From the NCBI GenBank assembly GCA_015039465.1, contig MU130624.1, positions 386,744-423,192 of the forward strand: DNA of 36,449 nt. The letters run 5' to 3'. Positions 22,636 through 32,999 of the stretch are shown in pieces. A program made the position numbers and the translations under genes. How positions within the stretch are numbered: the stretch's first letter is position 1; each line of letters starts with the position of its first letter. The DNA comes from Phlegmacium glaucopus. Taxonomy: Eukaryota; Basidiomycota; Agaricomycetes; Agaricales; Cortinariaceae. The notes beneath the pieces were generated by a model. The model did no database searches. It was not told the DNA's origin and saw only the letters and a program-made list of their open reading frames with translations.

Positions 22636-25600
22636 ATGTCGAACGAGAGACCATCTAACAGACATCGCACAGATAATGTTGCTCCATCTTCCAAAATGGA
22701 GTCATCTTACTTGTTACAACCCCGCACAACATCGTCGATGGACGTGGATTCAAGTGCTGATAACTGTGTGGCAACGACAGATAGAGGAACAGGGTGAGCA
22801 GCTGAATCCTTGTTGTCCGATATTTTATTAAATATCAACCGTCCGTAGCAGCAATGTGCCATTCGATTATCCTTCTTCATCACTGATCCCTATGGACAGC
22901 ATCAACTGTGCGCCACCCAACACAACGGTTGCAAATACAGAAACGGACTCCATGTCTCCGCCAATCTCTGTCCCAGATAACCCAGCGCCAGAAGCTCCAT
23001 CCATGGTCAGTATTCATCTTCCGCTCACCGCCGTCGTGACTAAGTACTACCACTTCAGAACGCCAATAACCCATTCTCTGCCTTACACGGTGTCGAAAAC
23101 GTATACATGCATCAGCCGACAATTATCAATGCCAATCATGTAACTTATCATTCTAGTTTAGTAAAGCTAACCTGCGTATTAACAGTTCTATATTCCCTTT
23201 AGGTCCACAATGTGCTCAATGCGGATGGAAATGAAAATTCAAAGACTCGAATCCTTGTGAGCGTATATAATCACTTCAAAGCAGAGCCTAACTAATGGCT
23301 AGTTGAACCTCATAGAATGCACTACGTGACAAACTCTTGCCACGCGCTCAGTTTTCAGAATACGATGCATCATCTCCTGCTCCACGCAGCGCATGTACAG
23401 AGAACACTCGCACGGCGATCCTTGATAAAATATTGGCATGGGCAACCGATAATACGACTGAAAGGGTATACTGGCTGAACGGGATGGCTGGAACCGGCAA
23501 AACGACAATCGCTTATTCATTCAGTCAAATCCTTAATGAAAAGGAATCCCTTGGTGGTACCTTTTTTGCTTCTCATCTCCGGGTTGATACCAGTGACGTT
23601 CGTTGTATCATCCCCACCATTGCTCTTCAGTTGCCAAAGTATCTTCCCTCTCTATCTCCTCTCATCTTGGATGCAGTGGAAACCCATTCTGACTGCTCAT
23701 CTTGGAGGATTGCCAAACAATTCCAGAATTTCATATTTAGACCACTCACTACTGCATACAGGGAGACCAGAGATATAGTAGTTCTCCCAGTTATTGTTCT
23801 TGATGCTCTGGATGAGTGCTCTGACCAGTCCCTTGTGGCTGAGTTACTTTCTGTGATCTTAAAGCACAGTGCATCTCTCCCATTGAAGTTCTTCATCACT
23901 AGTCGTCCAGAAATAGTGGTGAAGGAGACTTTTGGTGATTCTCTGGGTGATTCCAAATTCATCCTCCATGAGGTTGAAAAGGAGATTGTGAAGGCTGATA
24001 TTGAGCTTTACATCAAAGCTTACTTGCTTGATAAGTACAATAAGCATAATTGGCCTCCTCAGGCTGAACTTGAAAGCCTTGTCAGCACATCTGGCACATT
24101 GTTCATTTATGCAGCAACTGTCTGCAAATATATTTCTCAGAGGGGTAGCTCTAGCATGCCTAGGCGTCTTTCAGATGTGGTCAATCCTGCATTGGGGATA
24201 ACATCTAGTTTCATCCAGCCACTACATGTTCTTTATGAAAGAATTTTGGATGCTGCCTATGAACCTACAAGTACTTGGGAGGCATCAGAGATGCATGAAG
24301 TTCTGAAAGCTGTTGTGTATGTCTATAATCCTCTTTCAATGACTGCCATCAGTGCTTTGATGCAGATGCCTATAGAACACACTGAGGCTGCTCTTTCTTC
24401 ACTTCAGTCCTTGATATATATCCCATCTCAAAACCCTAATTTACCCATCTCAATATTCCATGCCTCCTTCCATGATTTCATCAGTAATCAAATTCTTTCC
24501 TCCAAGCACTATCTTGACCCTTGTATTTCACATAAGGATCTAGCAATTCAGTGCTTGGCCTTGATGGAGAGAGCATGGTCAGGGGAAGAAAGGGTATCTT
24601 ACTTGGCAGAAAGGACATGTGGAGATATTTCTGAATCTCTTGCATATGCTTGTGGTAGCTGGGTTTCACATTTCACATTTTCAAGGAACAACAATGAAAT
24701 TGATAAATTGAAGGATTTTTTCCAAAGACATCTTCTGAGATGGATGGATTGTTTGAGTATTTTAGGAAAGTTGAAAACTGCAATGGATTCACTGCATAAG
24801 TTAGAGAGTTGGGCAAATGTAAGTTATTTTGTTATTCCAGGTAGGACTGAACTTACAACAACTGAAACTAGACTCAAAATGTGTTGGCAATGACAGTGGT
24901 TGATGCTGAACAGTTTTTGATAGAAAATTTTGATTTCATCAAAAACAACAGTCTTGAAGGATGTCCATCAGCATTAGCTTGGCTGCCAGAAAAATCATAT
25001 ATCTGGCAAACATATGGAAGTGGGATGAATTGTCCATGGAAACTGTGTTTAGGAAGGCGAAAAGCATGGAGCATGTCTGGACCAGTTTTGATGCATTCAG
25101 AGACTGTTAATTCTGCTCTCTTTTCTGCTGATGGTAAATATATTGTGTCTGCATGTGATGATCATGTTGTACGGATTTGGAATGCAACAACAGGAGTGTG
25201 TGAGACAGAACTGAAAGGACATTCAACAGCAGTCAAATATGCTGTGTTCTCCTCTGATGGTAGGCATATTGTGTCTCTGTCTTATGATGACACTGTGAGG
25301 ATATGGGATGCTGCCACAGGACACTGTGAGGCAGAGCCAGAAGGACATTCAGGAAGGACTATATCTGTTGTCTTTTTACCTGATGGTATGCATATTGTGT
25401 CTACATCTTATGATAATACTGTGAGGATCTGGGATTCTGCCACAGGAGAATGTGAGGCAGAGCTGAAAGGACATTCAGCTAAGGTTAACTCTGCTGCCTT
25501 CTCTCCTGATGGTAGGTATATTGTATCTGCATCTGATGATCACACTGCATGTATCTGGAATACAGCCACAGGAAAGCGTGAAGCAGAGCTAAAAGGAAAT

Positions 25601-27384
25601 TTTAAAGTGGTCCAATCTGCTTTCTCCCCTGATGGTATGCATATTTTAACTGCATCTGATCACATTGCACAGATCTGGAATACAGTCACAGGAGAGTGTG
25701 AGGCAGAGCTGGATGCAAATTCAGATTTTATTTTCTCTGCTGTCTTCTCTTCTGATGGTAGGTATATTCTGTTGGCAACTAATGCCAATGCACAAATTTG
25801 GAATATACACACAGGAGAGTGTGAGTTGAAGCTGAAAGGACGTTCAGGCCTTTTCTTCTCTGCTTTCTTCTCCCCTGATGGTATGCATATTGTGACTGCA
25901 TCCAATGATCATACTGTGAGAATCTGGGAGACAGCCATAGGACAGTGTGATGAAGATCTCATAGGACATTCAGGAGAGGTTAGGTCTGTTGTCTTCTCTC
26001 CTGATAGTATGCATGTTGTGTCTGTATCTGATAATGACACTATGAGGATCTGGAATATAGCTACAGGACAGTGTGATTTTGAGCTAGAAGGACATTCTCA
26101 TTTTATCATATCTGCTGTCTTCTCTCCTGATAGTAGGTATATTGTGTCAGCATCTGTGGACAAGACTGTATGCATCTGGAATACAGCCACAGGAGTGTGT
26201 GAAGCAAAGCTGAGAGGTCATTCAGATGCAGTATTTTCTGCTGTCTTTTCTCCTAATGGTAGGCATATTCTGTCTGCATCTCATGATAGAACTGCAAGGA
26301 TCTGGAATACAGCCACAGGACAGTGTGAAGCAGAGCTGACAGGACACTCATCCAATATTAATTCTGCTGTCTTCTCTCCTGATGGTAGGCATATTGTGTC
26401 AGCATCTGCAGACAAGACTGCATGCATCTGGAATACAGCCACAGGAGAGTGTGAAGTGGAGCTGAAAGGACATTCAGGTGAACTTAAGTCTGCTGTCTTC
26501 TCTCCTGATGGTAAGCATATTCTATCTATACCCTATTATAATAGAACTGCATGGATCTGGAATACAGCAACAGGAAAGGTTGAGACAGAGCTAAATGGAT
26601 ATGACATTTCCTCTGCTGTCTTCTCTCCTGATGGTATGCACATTGTATCTGTATCTTATGATAGCACTGTTACAATCTGGAATACATTCACAGGAGAGTG
26701 TGAAAAAGAGCTGGGGGGTTCTCAATATGTTTTATCTTTATCTGATAATGGTGTTTTTCTCATCCATAATGACTATGATGAAGTTGATATCTCATTCCAG
26801 TCAACTTGCCTGTACACATTCAAAGACAACATTTTCCATACCAAACAACCTTATAAAATATGGATCCCAACCCTCTATCAGAAACCAACTTTTGTTAGTC
26901 ATCATCTATCTAAAATATGCTTTGGATATGGATCAGGAGAGGTTTTAGTTTTAGAGGTATGCATCATTATCCACTATCTTACCTCATTCCTTAACATTTT
27001 GTTTCAAATATAGTTTCTGGATTAGCATTGTGAACTCATCCTCTATCAGCCTATTTTCATAATAAAACCTTGAATGATGATTCATTTTTACCTTGTCTCA
27101 TTGGTAGTATACTTTGTTAGTTTGTTTTTTCTACCTCCCAATTTTATTCTTACATCCATTGATTCTATGCCATTTGTTTGCCTATCATTAATATCATAAA
27201 GAAAATGCCAGTTCAGATTTGATTCAAATTCTTGTGAATTTCCTAGGACACTGCTTTTAAAGTCATGGAGATGAATGACACAAAGCCAACTGTCTATACT
27301 ATACCAAGTCTTTGTGGATTCTACAGAAAGTGCTTCAACTTTGCATCACCATCAATTTTTTGTGCTCTTATACATAGTGCTTGA
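22636..27384 (+). CDS. NACHT-WD40 STAND/NLR protein, seven exons, about 1,391 aa
   Basis: STAND proteins of this architecture in fungi include HET-type recognition proteins: NACHT binds and switches on nucleotide, while WD40 senses ligand. Exons: 22636-22793, 22849-23005, 23059-23139, 23203-23256, 23316-24818, 24872-26956, 27247-27384; all introns are GT-AG and keep the frame. Residues 1-105 are low-complexity. Residues 106-132 resemble the short linker often found before NACHT. Walker A GMAGTGKTT is at about 206-214 and Walker B VIVLDALDEC at about 309-318. From about 722 to 1269 come at least 13 WD40 repeats ending IWN/IWD. No recognised N-terminal effector domain is encoded. The last exon runs into an inserted hAT-like element, which supplies the stop TGA 27382-27384. 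If exon 7 is wrong, the protein ends at 27013. CpG is common up to about 23610 and nearly absent after it. Confidence 0.88.
25084..26723 (+). repeat. WD40-coding tandem repeat array, about 126-bp period
   Basis: Thirteen units share near-identical phrases such as TCTGGAATACAGCCACAGGA, TCTCCTGATGGTAGGCATAT and GAGCTGAAAGGACATTCAG. Nucleotide similarity, including at synonymous sites, shows recent unit duplication or homogenisation. Variable codons cluster just after GHS and in the SASxDxT region, which lie on the exposed face in WD40 propellers. Confidence 0.9.
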
Positions 27385-27931
27385 AAGTCCAGTCCAGTCT
27401 GGTTTTTGACCCCTCAGGGCCTTTAACCAAGACCAGGACTGGTCTGCCCCTTTCACAGGGCCTCAGGAGACCAGACTGGACTGAGTTTAACTGGTCTACT
27501 TTGGTTTTTTTACAGTCTTTAACTGGTTTGGACTGAAAATTCAAAACACCAGTTGAAACCAATATAGACCAAATGTTTTTGTGTCAGTATAAATTATAGC
27601 CAATAATGTAATGTTTAATATGAGCCCAAGAACATTAAGATTGGTTGAGAATTGAATATATTACAATATAATTACAAGAATACACTATTTTTAGTCAAAT
27701 TTTACAAATATTACAATAACCTTTTCAAATATTGGTCAATATTTATGTTCTTGGATGTGTTTTGAAGGAAAAATCAGCACTAAAATACTGTTGGTTTAGA
27801 CCAGTTAATCTAGACCAGTCTTTTGATTTTTAAAAATCAAAAAACTGGACTGCTGGTCTGGTCTTTAACTGGTCCAGTCCAGTCCAGTTAATGGTTTTTT
27901 TACAGTTTTAGGACTAGAATTTCAAGCACTA
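27375..27931. mobile_element. hAT-like non-autonomous element (557 bp) with 8-bp target duplication
   Basis: The ends TAGTGCTTGAAAGTCCAG and CTAGAATTTCAAGCACTA are inverted repeats of each other. CTTATACA flanks both sides (27367-27374 and 27932-27939). An 8-bp duplication with TAG...-type ends fits the hAT superfamily. The interior has no transposase; ACTGG/CCAGT words fill both subterminal regions around an AT-rich centre. It sits in the modelled last exon of the NLR gene. Confidence 0.9.
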
Positions 27932-28009
27932 CTTATACATAGGGCTATGCATTATAATCATCAGGAAAATCCACTTACTAGCACTTGGGCATGCTTATCA
28001 TGATTTAAT

Positions 28010-28721
28010 TGTTAGGGCAACTGTGATGCTGACTTAGTCAAGCTAGCAGGGAATCCAAAGTTAATAATATTTCAGAAAAGATATCTACAAGTGGCCCACC
28101 TAGCAGGGGATCCAAAGAGGAAAGGATGGGGATCCCTGCTAGGCTGAGGGGTATTTAAGTACTAATATGGACATAACAGAGATATAAAATAAATAAAGGA
28201 ATGATACAATAATAATTAATTAATTAAGTAAGAAGTGGTTGTTAGGGGACACTCCATTGTGTCCGACTCTAGGTATGCTTAGTATTACTTACTTTCACTT
28301 TCACTCTATGATAGTATTACATACCGCATTCCCCTTCCTATCCTTTACGGACTCCCTTCCATCATTGTAGTAGTTGACCCTTCGCCAATGACATCATACC
28401 AATGTCAGTATCTATTCTTGGTATCTACCTCACCCTACCTTCTATTATGTACTAGCCATATGTAGTTGTATAAGCTCCCACACTTTGTAGTATATAGGTG
28501 TAAGGTGCTTATCAAAATTCAACTTGATTCTCGGGTTATACATCCTCTAACAGTGGTGTGATGTGAAAAATAAAAATGAAAGACAGAGTGAACTGAAGGA
28601 TCGAAGTTGGAATGGAGTTACAGAGTAATGGAGTGAACCAGTGACGGAAGCAGAGTCGGACGGAGGGATGGAGGTTGTTGGAAAGGTTGAGGTTTGGGTT
28701 GAAATCAGGTGTCCCCTAACA
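28010..28721. mobile_element. Solo LTR of a Ty3 family, interrupted by a nested LTR
   Basis: The segment matches the LTR at 34371-34783 (start TGTTAGGGCAACTG, end TGTCCCCTAACA) after removal of a 313-bp insert and its 5-bp duplication, and is flanked by TTAAT on both sides (28005-28009, 28722-28726). No internal element sequence remains, so it is a solo LTR left by LTR-LTR recombination. Compared with the 34371 copy, many CG dinucleotides are TG or CA, and one 19-bp segment is missing. Confidence 0.93.
28240..28552. mobile_element. Nested solo LTR (313 bp) inside the older solo LTR
   Basis: Starts TGTTAGGGGACACTCC, ends ATCCTCTAACA, and is flanked by GTGGT at 28235-28239 and 28553-28557. Its interior differs from the host LTR and keeps more CG dinucleotides, consistent with later insertion. 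It resembles the host LTR's opposite end at its first 13 bases, so a related family in inverse orientation is likely. Confidence 0.9.
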
Positions 28722-28945
28722 TTAATGAGGATTTTTTAACCACTGTTAAGTTGAAAGTTGTTAAGCCTGACTATGCTTATGGTAAGGCCAAGTTGTCCTA
28801 TGAATTTGACTTACATGAAGCCTTATTGTCCAGCTTATTCTGGACTTGGGCTAAGTACAGATCTCACATAATCTCAGTAATCTTCTAAGTCAGCCTCCAA
28901 TCAAAATTCCACAAGGGCAAAAGCAGCTCACATTTTAATAAGCAG

Positions 28946-29376
28946 TATGAAGCTTGAACAGTGTTGACCATCTCAAATTTTTGCAGTTGGTCAACTACTT
29001 AAGAATATCAAAAATGCTCAAAATTTGACTGAGTTATTGTCAAATCTCTAAATATTAGTCAAAATAGTAGATTTTTAAGATTATTTTCATAAATATGTCA
29101 ATTCTTCACTTAATTAAGCATTATTGGGCTCATCGTAAAGCTAAAATAAGCAGGAATAATATTTACTGAGACATATACAGATTAATTTACCTGTTTTTCA
29201 CTGAATTTTAGTTTTTCAGTCCTAACTGGTTAGTAACTGCAAATAACTGACTAGAACCAGTTAGTTGTGGTCTGGTTAGGTTATTTTTGGTTCTGTGATG
29301 AAGGCTAACCAGCCTCAGTCTAAGTTAGAGACCCTGGGCACCAAATAACTGGACCTAACCAGACTTTCAAGCACTA
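28946..29376. mobile_element. Diverged copy of the CCAGT-word hAT-like element, inverse orientation
   Basis: The right edge reads CCAGACTTTCAAGCACTA, the inverse of the first copy's start. The central phrase ATTGGGCTCAT matches GAGCCCAA of the 27375 copy in reverse orientation. The left edge (about 28946, AAGCTTGAACAG) is degraded. The reiterated word here is AACTGGTTAG/CTAACCAG. No target duplication was confirmed. Confidence 0.65.
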
Positions 29377-31287
29377 GTGCTAGGCAATCAGTAAACAATG
29401 GAAGAGAAGAGCCATGAAAAGCACAACCTGCATGATGAACCGCAGTTACATAAATCTGGCATGATGGAAAAATTTCTAGTAGTTACAGTATACTGACATT
29501 CTGGCTGTACATGTACAATTTTTGGTAGATATTGACTGGCTATAATAATACACATTGTATCAAAGTTTCAGGCTGATTGGAAAAGTGGTACATTAAAATC
29601 ACATCAAGGAAGTCACTTTATTTGTACACTCTCATGAGATCACATAAAGATCTTTTTTAGCCACAATTTTTTGATCATTTCATAGCAATATTTATACCAT
29701 CCACACCACTTCATGTTTTAATTTATTACCCATAGATACTTAATAATGCCTTAATTAGATCTATTTTTATATTTAAAGTACACTATGATTCCTAAATATA
29801 AAATGTTGTTCCAAGGAACATCAGTATACTGTATATATGTGGATGGCAAACCATATCACAGATTGTTTATGTGAAGAACTGAGATCACAAAAGAGGAAAA
29901 TCTGACTTACTCTCTATATGATAGTATATCAGAGGCCAAGTTGGAGACTCGGAGTTATCAACAAGGCATGCCAGAGGAGGCATCTGGATTTGAAAAATAA
30001 CATGGGGTATCATTTTTTCACCAAGCAGTTTTGGTTAACCCCTGGGCCATTACTAAAGTGGCCAAACACCATTCTTTGCAAATTTTGATTACCTTCCATA
30101 TTATTATTACTGAACAAACTACCAATCATACAGCAACTTAATTTACCAAATGACTTGAAATATCATTCATGAAGAATTATGTGCAGAATTGGCCCATTCC
30201 AGCAAATATACTTTCAAATACTATCATCATTCTCCAACTCCCTTCTGGTTAGTGCTTAAAAGTCTAGTCTCTTTTGACCCTCAGGGCACTTAACCAAGAC
30301 TGAGACTTGTATATGCCAGTTCTAAGACTGCAAAAGACTGGACTGGACTGCTTAAGATTAGTCTATCTCACTCTTTAACCAGTCTGGACCAAAAATTGAA
30401 ACACTGGTTAATATCAATAGAGACTGGACCTTTTTTCATTCAAAAACATTATCTTCAGAGATCTAACATTCAAGGTAAGCCCAAGAACATTAAAGTAAAC
30501 TACATTAAGTGACCCCTAGCTTTTATATCATGTAACCTGTCAAATATTTTCACAATTTTATTTCCTACACTGATCACATTTTTCTGAAAAATATTGGCTT
30601 AAGTTGTGGCAGCACTACCCCCAATTGTTATCCACCACAGCCAATCAGCAGCCTCCATTATCTGCTGGAACATTTTGCTCACATTACTTCAGTTTATATT
30701 ATTATGCTCCTGAATTTTTAATATACAACCATATCAAATTTCTCTACCATCATAAATATTTTCATATTTTTCTAATCTGGTGGAAGAGAGGAATTGTTCT
30801 GAATTGTAAATTTCTTGCCTGCACAGCACATGTTATCTGCCATGCCTACATATTTATACATTGAGACTCTGCCAAGCTACCAAATACAAATGCAAGCTGG
30901 CCTTAATTTGATTGATAGCCATGCAACTATAATACCATAAAAAAAGGGTTATCCAGTGTTGGAATATATGAGTTACAACCCCTTTTGTTTATTTTAAGTT
31001 CTTTTTATCTTTTACCACACTCCTTTGCACTTCTGGCATGGGAATATTTACCTAATGAAAATGTTGGCTCAATAGCGGTGTGTGTGGGTAAATAGCGATA
31101 CCCATACTGAGTTTGAATTTGAATGACTAATTAGGAATGCTGCCAAATTCAGTATCCTTCCTTGACCTTTGAGATGTTTTTGAGACATAGAGAAAAAAAA
31201 AGAAATCAGCGACACACTGAATGACATTTTGACGGTGCGTACCTGTCTTTTCCAGCTGTGCATCATTTCCAACTGCATATCTTTTCC
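29377..31287. other. AT-rich, CpG-poor non-coding stretch
   Basis: Apart from the partial hAT-like copy, this stretch contains no gene that I can support. The frame at 30604-30864 is a chance opening in AT-rich DNA. CG dinucleotides are very rare until about 31075, where they return just before the next gene remnant. Confidence 0.5.
30250..30500. mobile_element. Partial third copy of the hAT-like element (left part)
   Basis: TAGTGCTTAAAAGTCTAGTC starts the copy, followed by TTTGACCCTCAGGGCACTTAACCAAGAC, almost the same as the corresponding part of the 27375 copy, and by AAGCCCAAGAACATTAA, also shared. I could not find the right terminal repeat, so it is truncated or badly decayed. Confidence 0.65.
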
Positions 31288-32910
31288 ATGCCTTTTCCAG
31301 CGGTACCACTATTTTTCAATCCAAACCTACCTTTTATGTGAGTATCTGCAGTTTTGTGCTAATATTAAACCTTAGAAGACTTTCTTGTAGGTATGCTAGT
31401 CCCATACCAGTTGCTGACAACCAAGGCACTGGTGCCTCGGCATTTATTGTCCAAATGTGTACCCGTGAGTAACAAACCAGTTTGATAATTAACACCAAAC
31501 TGACTTGTTCTCAAGCTGGTCCCACACACACTGTTCCTGACCCACAGTCACTTGTCGCAGCCTCTCTCAACCAACACCCCTTGGGCAGCCTCTCGGATGA
31601 GCTGTGGATTATCCACACCTCGTCAGATTACCAGGACAATGCCAGTGGGTGTACTTTACAGTCCCCCACATTGTCTGGCCGGAGTCCGGCGGACTCCACT
31701 AAAATTCCGGTAAAAGTCCGGTGAGAGTCCGGTCAGAGTCCAGTCAGAGTCCAGTGAAAGTAGAAAAATGCCTGGACTGTATGTCTGGTCACAGTCCGCC
31801 GGACTTCCACCGGACATCCGCCGGACTTTTGATAGAATTTAGGGTTATATTTAGATTTAGAGGTTAGGCTTAGGGTTATATTTAGATTTAGGGCTTAGGA
31901 TTAATATTTAGGGATGGGGATATTTTCTGTCCGCATGGTAGCGCGTTCTTAGGTTAGGAGGGGATACAGGCATGTTTTGTACTTCCACCGGACTTCCACC
32001 GGACTCTGACCGGACTCTGACCGGACTTCTCTGGAGTCCGGCGGAATTCCGGCCGGACAATGTGGGGGAGTGTAAAGTCCTCGCCAGTGGTGATGAGAGG
32101 TTGCCAACAGCCTCAATTTCTTCGAGTGAGGGGTCAACTGCACACACAAAATGCAAATGCGGCCACCCAAAGGTGAAAGATGCTGTACTTTGCATCAAAC
32201 ACTGTGTAGGATGCCCTCAAAAGAAGCCCCTCAACCCTGAAAACGATGTGCTACCTCTGCCAAAGAGGAAAGCAGGCCGGCCCCTGAAGGTCAAGAATTC
32301 CAGAGGTGTTGTGGTTGATTTTGGCCCCATCGTAAGTATTTGGTTCATTTCTATACATGGGATACTCATTTCCATGTTGTAGGTTGTCCCTGCCACCCGT
32401 AACCCTTTGCAACAGCAATCTCAGGCATCTATTGGCCCAACAACCATGCACCAGAGGTGTACGCCACATGCCAGTGAACCGCCAATGAGCATAACACCAG
32501 CCAGCGCACTGCAACAAAGTTCAGACATGCTATCTCCCTCATTTGCGGTCCATGCAACATCCAACTCTGAATTCAGCCCACAAAAGTTAACTCAGCATAT
32601 CATTCCAAGTGAGGACCCTCAATGTGCCATGGAGATCAATGATGATGAGGATGATGGTGTAGGAGATGGAATTGGTGAGGAGGATGGGGATGACAATGAT
32701 GACAATGAGAATGACAATGAGAAAGATCCAGCTGATGAAGACCTACCTTCCCCTGAAAAGCTGCCATGTATCCGCCGACCCCTTCCACCTTGCCTTCTCC
32801 GAGCTTTCAAAGCCCGAGTTACTGAGTGCAAAAAGCGAGATGAGCAAGGTCGGCCACCAACCGCTCCTTGTTCTATTACCACAACCTTTGCTATATTCCC
32901 ACACTCGTAA
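31288..32910 (+). pseudogene. 5' part of a cysteine-rich, AT-hook, acidic protein gene, split by a TE
   Basis: Exons: 31288-31337, 31391-31464, 31516-31648 plus 32091-32331 (one exon split by a TE), and 32383-32910. GT-AG introns of 51-53 nt link them. With the 434-bp element and one target copy ignored, the frame is open from ATG 31288 to about 32860. Features in order are a Cys/His cluster (KCKCGHP...CIKHCVGC), an AT-hook-like KRKAGRPLK, a Gln/Ser/Pro-rich part, an Asp/Glu-rich run (near 32640-32730) and a conserved-looking PEKLPCIRRPLPPCLLRAFK. After about 32860 the homologous-looking text continues in another frame (YYHNLCYIPTLV), so a frameshift is present, and it stops near 32940 where the LINE begins. 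The text reminds me of large agaricomycete proteins with DUF6729, but that is from memory and unproven. Function unknown. Confidence 0.65.
31649..32082. mobile_element. CCGGA-rich hAT-like non-autonomous element (434 bp) with 8-bp duplication
   Basis: GCCAGTGG flanks both sides (31641-31648 and 32083-32090). The ends are inverted repeats: ACTTTACAGTCCCCCACATT at the left, and GACAATGTGGGGGAGTGTAAAG at the right. The arms are packed with TCCGG/CCGGA words around an AT-rich centre containing TTAGGGTTATATTTAGATTT repeats. No transposase is present. It interrupts a coding exon; its first bases are GT and the right-hand duplication contains CAG. Confidence 0.9.
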
Positions 32911-32999
32911 AAGAGGGGGAAAACCGAAGGAAAGGCTTAGAGCACCATAGTAGTTATCTTATTTCCTACAGAAACTTGCTAGCATTTCATCTCAGGGCA
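32911..32999. other. Junction between the broken host gene and the LINE
   Basis: Shifted-frame remnant of the upstream gene runs to about 32940; the 5' end of the non-LTR element must begin here. No target-site duplication can be checked because the 3' end of the LINE is outside the window. Confidence 0.35.

Noticed and set aside
30604..30864. 86-codon ORF in the CpG-poor region
   Set aside because: Chance opening in AT-rich DNA; no start context, splice sites or motif.
31840..31920. TTAGGGTTATATTTAGATTT repeats as interstitial telomere
   Set aside because: Only a few degenerate TTAGGGTT-like words within the AT-rich centre of a TE; spacing is not that of a telomere array.
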